Shown in pieces: positions 14,534 to 20,156 of a stretch of 20,156 nt of DNA (its first letter is position 1; each line of letters opens with the position of its first letter). The notes under the pieces are model-generated. The model was not told the DNA's origin and did no database searches. It was given only the letters and a program-made list of their open reading frames with translations. The DNA is from Gammaproteobacteria bacterium (GTDB lineage Bacteria; Pseudomonadota; Gammaproteobacteria; Pseudomonadales; Azotimanducaceae). Location of the stretch: NCBI GenBank assembly GCA_009839405.1, contig VXPR01000601.1, forward strand, positions 1 through 20,156. Direction: 5' to 3'. A program made the translations under genes and the position numbers.

Positions 14534-15886
14534 ATGTCCAGCGAAGCCCCGCCCCTCGTCGCCTCCGAAGCCCTCGCCGAACTCACCGACGAAGCCCTCC
14601 TCGACCAGCTTGTCCACCTCTGCGGCCACATCAACGCCGCCGACTTCCGGCTCTGCACCCTCATCCAGGAACTCGACGACCGCAACTGCTGGGACCGATT
14701 CGGATGCAGCGCCGTGCAGTGGCTCAATCACCGCTGCGGCATCGCCCCGGCGGCGGCGAGGGAACGCATCCGCACCGCGAAGGCACTGGTGAAGCTGCCG
14801 CTTGTCACCGAGGCTTTCCGCGCCGGCGAACTCAGCTACTCCAAGGTGCGCGCCGTCACCCGCGTGGCCCGACCCGACAACGAGGAATCGCTCCTCAACA
14901 TTGCTCGCTACACCACCGCCGGCCAGAGCGAGCGCATCTTTCGCAAGTACCGCAAGGTAGAGGACGCGATGGAGGCGAAGAAGAGCTACGACGCCCGAAA
15001 GGTGACTTGCTCCCCGGACGAGGACGGCTGCTGGGTCATCCGCGCCCGGCTGTTGCCGGACCAGGGCGCGCTGGTGGCGAAGGCGATCCAGCTTGCCTGC
15101 GACATCATCGACCCGGATGTGGAAGACAGCGCGGATGGCCGAAGAGCCGACGCGCTCACCTATCTGGCAGAACACCTCCTCGGCTCGCCCGAAGCCCCGC
15201 CGGCCAAGGCCGACGACCACCATCAGGTCGTAGTGCACGTTTCCGCGGAAGCGCTTTCCCAAAACCTGCCGGAGCGTACCGAGCCGGAAGGTGCGATGTC
15301 CGGTGCCGAGATCGAGGACGGCAGCGCCGTCTCCGCACAGGCGGCGCGACGCATCTCCTGCGACTCCGGGATCATCCCCATGGTCGAGTCGGGCGGCGAG
15401 CCGCTGGCCCTAGGTCGCAAGCGCCGCTTGATTTCCCCTGCATTGCGCCGCGCGCTGAAGAGCCGGGACGGCGGCTGCCAGTACCCGGGCTGCACCCACA
15501 CCCGCTGGGTGGACGCTCACCACATCAAGCACTGGGCCGATGGCGGCGAAACCAGGCTCGACAACCTCGTTCTACTCTGCCGCCGCCACCACCGCTGGAT
15601 CCACGAGGGCGGCGCAAGCCTCAGCGTGGAAGACGGCAAGCTCATCTTCCGCAACGCCTACGGCGTGAAGATCGACCGCTGCGCCACCCGCTTCAACGGA
15701 CGTTTCCGCGGAAACGTCGTCGAACTCACCAACCAGCACAGGGAACTGGGCCTCGAAATCGACGAACGCACCGCCGCCGGAAAGTGGGACGGCGAACCCT
15801 TGGACTACGAGCACATCTTCTTTGTTCTGTTCCAGCACCACGGGAGACCGGATGGCGGCTTGAGGCGGGGAAATGCCGCCAGCTGA
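14534..15886 (+). CDS. DUF222 / HNH endonuclease domain protein
   Basis: This 450-aa protein has an N-terminal DUF222-type helical region (about residues 15-240) and a C-terminal HNH nuclease. The HNH core reads CQYPGC (Cys315, Cys320), VDAHHIKHWADGG (His329, His330), then DNLVLLCRRHH (Asn344, Cys349, His352/353): a zinc-stabilised beta-beta-alpha-metal site with all key residues in place. HNH enzymes nick or cut DNA with a divalent metal. The DUF222-HNH family is abundant, above all in actinobacteria, but its biological role is poorly known. The ATG at 14534 is preceded by ACGAGAG. The gene follows dnaE2 on the same strand and has its own promoter with a LexA-like box, which suggests damage-inducible expression. 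No intein or group I intron context is visible to mark it as a homing enzyme. Confidence 0.9.
   Translation: MSSEAPPLVASEALAELTDEALLDQLVHLCGHINAADFRLCTLIQELDDRNCWDRFGCSAVQWLNHRCGIAPAAARERIRTAKALVKLPLVTEAFRAGELSYSKVRAVTRVARPDNEESLLNIARYTTAGQSERIFRKYRKVEDAMEAKKSYDARKVTCSPDEDGCWVIRARLLPDQGALVAKAIQLACDIIDPDVEDSADGRRADALTYLAEHLLGSPEAPPAKADDHHQVVVHVSAEALSQNLPERTEPEGAMSGAEIEDGSAVSAQAARRISCDSGIIPMVESGGEPLALGRKRRLISPALRRALKSRDGGCQYPGCTHTRWVDAHHIKHWADGGETRLDNLVLLCRRHHRWIHEGGASLSVEDGKLIFRNAYGVKIDRCATRFNGRFRGNVVELTNQHRELGLEIDERTAAGKWDGEPLDYEHIFFVLFQHHGRPDGGLRRGNAAS
15699..15718. repeat. 20-bp perfect palindrome inside the HNH gene
   Basis: GACGTTTCCGCGGAAACGTC is its own reverse complement over 20 bases. 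It lies in the coding region (codons for RFRGNV and flanks) C-terminal to the nuclease motif. A 14-base part, ACGTTTCCGCGGAA, also occurs earlier in the same gene near 15238-15251. It may be coincidence or a protein-binding or cleavage site. Confidence 0.5.
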
Positions 15887-15959
15887 GCGGACCGCCAAAA
15901 CCTGGAGTACGGGCGGGAGAACATTCCCCATTTTGCGTCGTGCTTTAGTACTCGGCTGA

Positions 15960-16363
15960 TCCTTGACGAGCAGCACGGTGAAGCTAGACGAGTTGCCGGC
16001 CGGGAATCTGGCGCGGGCGCTGCTTCAGGCACTTGGAGACGCGGAGTTGGGTCGGGCCTTTGTGGCGTAGTACCTTGGAGGAGGTGACGGTGACATTGGC
16101 AGAGCGCTGGGCCGAGTTGCCAAGGCAATGGCATCGCGAGGCGTGGCCGAAGGTCAGCGCGAGGGTTTGGCGCGAGACCGGGAACTCCTGTGTCGGCAGG
16201 TCGCGGTGCGCTTTGGGCAGCGCCGTGGGCGAGCGTACCGGTGCGCTTCATGCTGGCGTAGACGATTGGGACCGCCTGTCCGAAGTGGGCGACCCTAGTG
16301 GTTCGCGCCGACACCGGCACCGACTTCCTGCACCGTCTGAGCGCCACGGTTCGCTCCGCCTGA
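15960..16363 (+). pseudogene. Decayed C-terminal remnant, probably an Rpn/PD-(D/E)XK transposase-like protein
   Basis: Three frames join into one protein-like tail. Frame one (from about 15978) reads VKLDELPAGNLARALLQAL, meets a TAG at 16068-16070, and continues with VAEGQREGLARDRELL and CRQVAVRFG. One extra base near 16215 shifts to SAVGERTGALHAGVDDWDRL and SEVGD, and one extra C at 16294 shifts to LVVRADTGTDFLHRLSATVR, ending at TGA 16361-16363. The EGxxEGxxxxRELLxRQxxxRFG pattern and the acidic tail resemble the C-terminus of Rpn-family recombination-promoting nucleases. A TGA at 15957-15959 marks the upstream limit, and the nuclease domain is absent. Family assignment is by pattern memory only. 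The indels could in principle be sequencing errors, but the missing N-terminus cannot. Confidence 0.5.
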
Positions 16364-16507
16364 CGGGGGAGGAAAGCCATTCCAAAGGCAGGACCGACTA
16401 GCCCCGACGCGGCGCGCATTTGGGACCGGTAAATTGGAGTAGGATCGCCCGCCACGTAGTGAGGTGGCTTCCAACGCGCCACCCTTGGTTTCTTTGGGAG
16501 ATTGTAT
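16364..16507 (+). other. Leader region before the mcrBC genes
   Basis: This 144-nt stretch sits between the remnant gene and mcrB. It contains two mutually exclusive hairpins (16451-16483), and GGGAG at 16496-16500 as ribosome binding site. I cannot place a convincing -35/-10 pair. The open frame 16033-16401 that enters this region mixes frames of the remnant and is not a gene. Confidence 0.4.
16451..16483 (+). promoter_or_regulatory. Alternative hairpins in the mcrB leader
   Basis: Three complementary segments follow one another: GCCAC (16451-16455), GGTGGC (16463-16468) and GCCACC (16478-16483). The middle segment can pair with either neighbour, giving a 5-bp or a 6-bp stem. The second stem is followed by CTTGGTTTCTTT. 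This layout resembles an attenuator, but both stems are short and no leader peptide is evident. Confidence 0.3.
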
Positions 16508-18928
16508 TTGGATCGCGCAACTGCCGTTATGCTCCACGAACTTATTGCCCCGGCACTCTCCCGATGCCCCTCGTTTCGAGTTGTCGAGGAACTCGAAACG
16601 CCACTCGAGGGCTTCCACCGCCAGTACACGGATGGGAAGGATTGCGTCGGTGCTTACCGCATTGTGGTGGAGGAGAGCGAACGCTACTTCCTCCTCATCG
16701 AGACCGTTGAAGACCCTGATCGATTCGCACTGGTCGTGTACGAGTCCGACCGCAGGACCGTGTCGTGCGTCATCCAGAGAGTCCACGATGACCACCTAAC
16801 TTGGACGTATGCTCCGCGTAAACACGACAGACGCAACGAGGAGCGCAAGGCACGATTCGATGCGACGGCTCGGGAACGGGGCCTGCAAACTGATGGCTCG
16901 CGCGTCGCCATACCTATGCCTCAGGACCCGGATGGCGTAGAGGGATTCCTATCGACTGTCTTGGTGCTAGTAGATGCTCGTGATGAGGCTGATGCGCTGG
17001 CCAACGAGCAAGTTGGGCCACAACCCAACCCCGTGCTGCCAATCGGCTCGCGCTACAACCAGATTCGCGACGGCTTTGTTCGCGACGGCAACTTCGACGC
17101 GTTGCGCTCGTTCGTCGATTGGATTGGCTCCGCGAAACCAGAGTCCGAAGCAACGTCCTGGGTCGCAAAGCGGCTCCAGCGTCAACCGGCGACGGCACGT
17201 CAGGAGATCGGTTGCCTTGCGAAGGGAGGGATTCTGCTCGTCGACGGCGGACAAATCCGTTGTCCAGAGGAAATCGTCAATTGGGCGGCGAACGAGCCCG
17301 ACGTGGAAACTCCAATCCGTGTCATCCATGGGCGCATCAAGTTCATTGGGGAACTGCTAGCAGCGCTAGGCGCCGACGGCAGAACGACAACCGAACTCCT
17401 TTCGATTGCGCGAGAGCGGTTCGGCTTGCTATGGACGAGCGCCAGGCAGGTGGAAGCTCGCCTAGAGTGGTTGGCTGCGGCGGACTTTGTCGTCGCCGAT
17501 GAACGAGGCACCTATCGGATCACGCGGGACGGCTCAAGGTTTCTCGATCGGCTGGAACTCCAGCCGCCGCTCTCGCAACCGGCTCCTGCCGAACAGCGGT
17601 ACTGGTTGATGGCCCTTGGGCCGGGTGCCAGCTATTGGGACGAGTGCTACCGGAAGGGCATTGCCTGTCTCGGTTGGGATGAAGTTGGAGACATCGGCCA
17701 ATATGCGAGGCGAGAGGACATACGCCTCGGGAGGAACGACTCGTTGGCTTGCTGGCAGTTCTGCCACGATATGGAGCCGGACGATATTATCTTCGCAAAG
17801 CTCGGAACGACGCGTGTGGTTGGCCACGGTACGGTTGCGTCCGGCTACCGATTCGACACCTCTCGGGAGTCGTATAGAAACCTGCGTGACGTTGTGTGGC
17901 ACTCGACCTTTCCTTACGGCGTCCGGGTCGGAGATAGGAGTCTGGTGGTAAAGACCCTTACCGCCGTCACGGCCTACCCTGACCTTGTGCGTGATCTTAA
18001 AGAGGCGGTTGGCATTCTCACCAAAGAACCGAGAGTGGCGCCCGCTTATTCTCTCGATTCGATCCTTGATGACGGTTGCTTCTTAGGCCGTCCCGAGCTC
18101 GAAAAGTGCTACACACGGCTCAGGTCAAAGAAGAACCTTGTTCTCCAGGGGCCGCCCGGCACTGGCAAAACATGGCTAGCCAAGCGCCTCGCTTACGCCC
18201 TAGTCGGAAGCAGGACGCGTGAACGTATCGCTGCGATCCAGTTCCACCCGACCCTGTCTTACGAGGATTTCGTGATTGGCTGGCGTCCGTCCGAGGGTGG
18301 CAAGTTGGCGTTGACTCCTGGTGTCTTTCTGCGAGCGATCGAGGCTGCTGAGGAGCATCCTGATGTACCGTACGTACTTGTCATCGAGGAGATCAACCGG
18401 GGCAATCCGGCGCAGATATTCGGCGAGTTGATCACGCTGCTCGAGGCGGACAAGCGCACAGAGGAAGAAGCGGTCGAGCTCGCTTACAGTGAGGAAGGGG
18501 CGCGGCTTGTCCATGTGCCGCACAATCTGTACGTCATCGGAACCATGAATATTGCCGATCGTTCGCTTGCGCTCGTCGATCTCGCGTTGCGGCGGCGGTT
18601 TGCGTTCGCAACGCTTGAACCGCGGCTTGGGGACGCTTGGCACAGATGGGTGTCGGAGAAGATGGGTATCGACGCCCAACTTGCGCGGGAAATCCAAAGG
18701 CGCATGGCAACGCTCAACGAGACGATTGCGAAGGCTCCGGAACTCGGCGAACAGTTCCGCGTAGGGCACAGCTACGTTACCCCATCGACTCCCCTCGAAG
18801 CTGCAACGACCAAGGCTTGGTTTCGCGATGTGGTGGAGACCGAGATTGGGCCCTTGCTCGAAGAGTATTGGTTCGACGACGCGGACCAAGCTCGACGTGC
18901 GCGAGACGAGCTTCTCAAAGACTGGTGA
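16508..18928 (+). CDS. mcrB: McrB-like AAA+ GTPase with EVE domain (type IV restriction, modified-DNA sensor and motor)
   Basis: This large subunit of an McrBC-type restriction system is about 806 aa (residue numbers here count from 16502). The AAA+ module has Walker A GPPGTGKT (550-557), the McrB-type Walker B VIEEINRGN (627-635), sensor GTMNIADRS (680-688) and ALRRRF. McrB motors use GTP to translocate DNA and activate McrC. Upstream, about residues 365-510 (RYWLMALGPGASYWDECY, then GIACLGWDEVGDIGQY and VVGHGTVASGYRF) look like an EVE (PUA-like) domain, which flips out and reads modified bases. Residues about 190-360 look like two winged-helix units, and residues 1-170 are not recognised. 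The likely start is the TTG at 16508, 7 nt after GGGAG; a TTG at 16502 and an ATG at 16529 are alternatives. The stop overlaps mcrC by GTGA. Confidence 0.88.
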   Translation: MDRATAVMLHELIAPALSRCPSFRVVEELETPLEGFHRQYTDGKDCVGAYRIVVEESERYFLLIETVEDPDRFALVVYESDRRTVSCVIQRVHDDHLTWTYAPRKHDRRNEERKARFDATARERGLQTDGSRVAIPMPQDPDGVEGFLSTVLVLVDARDEADALANEQVGPQPNPVLPIGSRYNQIRDGFVRDGNFDALRSFVDWIGSAKPESEATSWVAKRLQRQPATARQEIGCLAKGGILLVDGGQIRCPEEIVNWAANEPDVETPIRVIHGRIKFIGELLAALGADGRTTTELLSIARERFGLLWTSARQVEARLEWLAAADFVVADERGTYRITRDGSRFLDRLELQPPLSQPAPAEQRYWLMALGPGASYWDECYRKGIACLGWDEVGDIGQYARREDIRLGRNDSLACWQFCHDMEPDDIIFAKLGTTRVVGHGTVASGYRFDTSRESYRNLRDVVWHSTFPYGVRVGDRSLVVKTLTAVTAYPDLVRDLKEAVGILTKEPRVAPAYSLDSILDDGCFLGRPELEKCYTRLRSKKNLVLQGPPGTGKTWLAKRLAYALVGSRTRERIAAIQFHPTLSYEDFVIGWRPSEGGKLALTPGVFLRAIEAAEEHPDVPYVLVIEEINRGNPAQIFGELITLLEADKRTEEEAVELAYSEEGARLVHVPHNLYVIGTMNIADRSLALVDLALRRRFAFATLEPRLGDAWHRWVSEKMGIDAQLAREIQRRMATLNETIAKAPELGEQFRVGHSYVTPSTPLEAATTKAWFRDVVETEIGPLLEEYWFDDADQARRARDELLKDW

Positions 18929-20043
18929 GCGAAACCTCGTCAGCACTGGAAGGCGAGGAACCGGGTGGCATTCCCATCCGCAACCTCTGGCTTCTGATGC
19001 TCTATGCATCTGATCTCTTTCGTACGAATGGAACGAAGCTAGTTGATCGGGAAGATCTGCCTGATGGTCTCCCGGATGTCATCGGGGAGGTCTTAGCCCA
19101 TGCAGTGGCGGAACGCCTGCGGCGCAACCTTCATCGGGCATATGAGCAGCGCCACGCCATCCTCGATCGTGTCCGTGGCTCCATCGACGTGCTTGCAACG
19201 GAATCGGGACGATTGCTCGAACGCGGCAAGGTCGCATGTCGGTTTGAGGAACTAACCATCGACACTCCGCGAAACCGCTATATCCGTGGTGCCCTCGAGT
19301 CCATTGCTCGCATTGTGGAAGACCATGGCCTGAGGAGGCGCTGCCGTGGGCTTGCCCATGACCTTGGCAACATGGGTGTCGGTGCCTACGTTCCGTCGTC
19401 GCGAGAGGTCGGTGCGGACCGATTCGGCCGCCATGACGTCGATGACCGCTTCATGGTGGCTGCGGCTCGGCTAGCCTTCGACCTGGTTCTTCCAACGGAG
19501 TCCGATGGCCAGCACTTGCTGTCGGCGGCTAGCCGGAATGTCCACTGGCTGCGGAAGCTCTTCGAGAAGGCGGTGTATGGCTTCTACCGAGTCGTGCTTC
19601 CAAGCGATTGGCAGGTAATGCATGGCCATGTCCTGCATTGGCCAGTCGAGGCGAGGACGCCTGGACTCGACGCTATCCTGCCAAGAATGGAGACGGACAT
19701 TGAGCTTCTGCACCGACCAACCGGACGTAGAATCGTCATCGACACGAAGTTCACGGCCATGCTTAAGTCGGGCCAGTACCGCGATCGGGCTCTCACCAGC
19801 GGCTACCTGTACCAAATCTACGCGTATCTGCGCACGCAGGAGGAGGCGGACTCGCCTTGGCCGACCGAGGGCGTGCTCTTGCATCCAACTGTCGGCGATG
19901 CCATAGACGAGGCGGCGAAGATCCAAGGGCACGTTGTCAGATTCATGACCGTGGACCTGCACGGCACGGCAGCCGCCTTCAGGGAGCAACTTGTGCGAAT
20001 CGTCGAGCCGGCTAGAGGGTACGGGCTGGCCTTTGGGGCATAG
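18925..20043 (+). CDS. mcrC: McrC-like PD-(D/E)XK endonuclease subunit
   Basis: This 372-aa McrC-family protein is the nuclease partner of the McrB motor. It begins VSETSSALEG at a GTG (18925-18927) that overlaps the mcrB stop as GTGA, followed by IPIRNLWLLMLYASDLF, the usual McrC N-terminal block. The C-terminal nuclease core has LDAILPRMETDIELL (Asp258) and the DTKF motif (Asp273, Lys275), then YRDRALTSGYLYQIYAYL. All expected catalytic residues are present and the frame is intact, so the system should be able to cut DNA. An open frame reaching back to 18637 is a shadow of mcrB. The pair restricts DNA carrying modified bases, most often methylcytosine variants, so it would act against phage or foreign DNA. 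Confidence 0.9.
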   Translation: MSETSSALEGEEPGGIPIRNLWLLMLYASDLFRTNGTKLVDREDLPDGLPDVIGEVLAHAVAERLRRNLHRAYEQRHAILDRVRGSIDVLATESGRLLERGKVACRFEELTIDTPRNRYIRGALESIARIVEDHGLRRRCRGLAHDLGNMGVGAYVPSSREVGADRFGRHDVDDRFMVAAARLAFDLVLPTESDGQHLLSAASRNVHWLRKLFEKAVYGFYRVVLPSDWQVMHGHVLHWPVEARTPGLDAILPRMETDIELLHRPTGRRIVIDTKFTAMLKSGQYRDRALTSGYLYQIYAYLRTQEEADSPWPTEGVLLHPTVGDAIDEAAKIQGHVVRFMTVDLHGTAAAFREQLVRIVEPARGYGLAFGA

Positions 20044-20156
20044 CTGCCGAACGTCACGACCGACACAGCCGTCGATGCCGCACGATTGGGCGGGGTCTTC
20101 GACGATTGATGGTCCGTGCCACGATCATTGGCGGGACCACGCAGCTTGCTGGGAAC
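20044..20156. other. Region downstream of mcrC
   Basis: The last 113 nt hold no recognisable gene. An imperfect stem can form at 20111-20137, with GGTCC pairing GGACC and GCCA pairing TGGC. It is not followed by a T-run, so a terminator is not supported. Confidence 0.4.

Noticed and set aside
14534..15886. The HNH gene as a homing endonuclease of an intron or intein
   Set aside because: It is a complete free-standing gene with its own promoter and a DUF222 domain. Neither neighbour shows an intein splice junction or intron interruption.
16033..16401. A 122-codon open frame between the HNH gene and mcrB as a real gene
   Set aside because: Its middle part is one frame of the decayed remnant, and its ends are out-of-frame readings. 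It lacks a ribosome binding site and domain character.
18637..18924. An upstream extension of mcrC to 18637
   Set aside because: This stretch encodes the mcrB C-terminus in another frame, and the GTG at 18925 forms the expected GTGA overlap with mcrB.
1..20156. CRISPR arrays, tRNA or rRNA genes, insertion sequences with terminal repeats
   Set aside because: Reading through the window, I saw no regularly spaced direct repeats, no tRNA-like cloverleaf with a TTC-loop motif, no rRNA sequence and no transposase with flanking inverted repeats.

Overview
The window is high-GC, densely packed and reads as a proteobacterial chromosome, most likely gammaproteobacterial. The reasons are a complete imuA-imuB-dnaE2 mutagenesis cassette under CTGT-N8-ACAG-type (E. 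coli-like) LexA boxes, an NADPH-type glutathione reductase, and many ATGA/GTGA gene overlaps. The F420/flavin luciferase-like oxidoreductase, the SDR and the COG3653-type amidohydrolase are common in environmental lineages. No taxonomic marker is present, so the lineage is an inference.

Layout. (1) 1-2607, minus strand: UDP-glucose dehydrogenase, then an SDR overlapping it by ATGA, then a luciferase-like oxidoreductase cut by the window edge. (2) 2608-2846: a divergent intergenic region rich in inverted repeats. (3) 2847-5901, plus strand: glutathione reductase and an alanine/glycine:cation symporter with a large insertion. (4) 5965-7324, minus strand: a vapBC toxin-antitoxin pair with a palindromic operator, then a nitroreductase. 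(5) 7462-9156, plus strand: an N-acyl-D-amino-acid deacylase-like amidohydrolase. (6) 9167-14431: the SOS mutasome imuA-imuB-dnaE2 with a readable promoter and LexA boxes. (7) 14470-15886: a DUF222-HNH endonuclease gene with its own promoter and a LexA-like box that matches the imuA box at 13 of 16 positions. (8) 15887-16501: a broken gene remnant, probably the C-terminal part of an Rpn/PD-(D/E)XK transposase-like protein, plus mutually exclusive hairpins. (9) 16508-20043: a two-gene McrBC-type (type IV) restriction system whose McrB carries an EVE domain and a long uncharacterised N-terminus.

How the parts fit. ImuA, ImuB and DnaE2 together perform error-prone translesion synthesis after DNA damage. 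The operator shared with the neighbouring HNH gene suggests that this nuclease belongs to the same damage response. The 3' third (HNH nuclease, decayed Rpn-like gene, modified-DNA restriction system) looks like the edge of a defence or accessory island, and the mcrBC stretch is visibly less GC-rich than dnaE2. The strongest candidates for something undescribed are the apparently SOS-controlled DUF222-HNH gene and the N-terminal region of the EVE-McrB protein.
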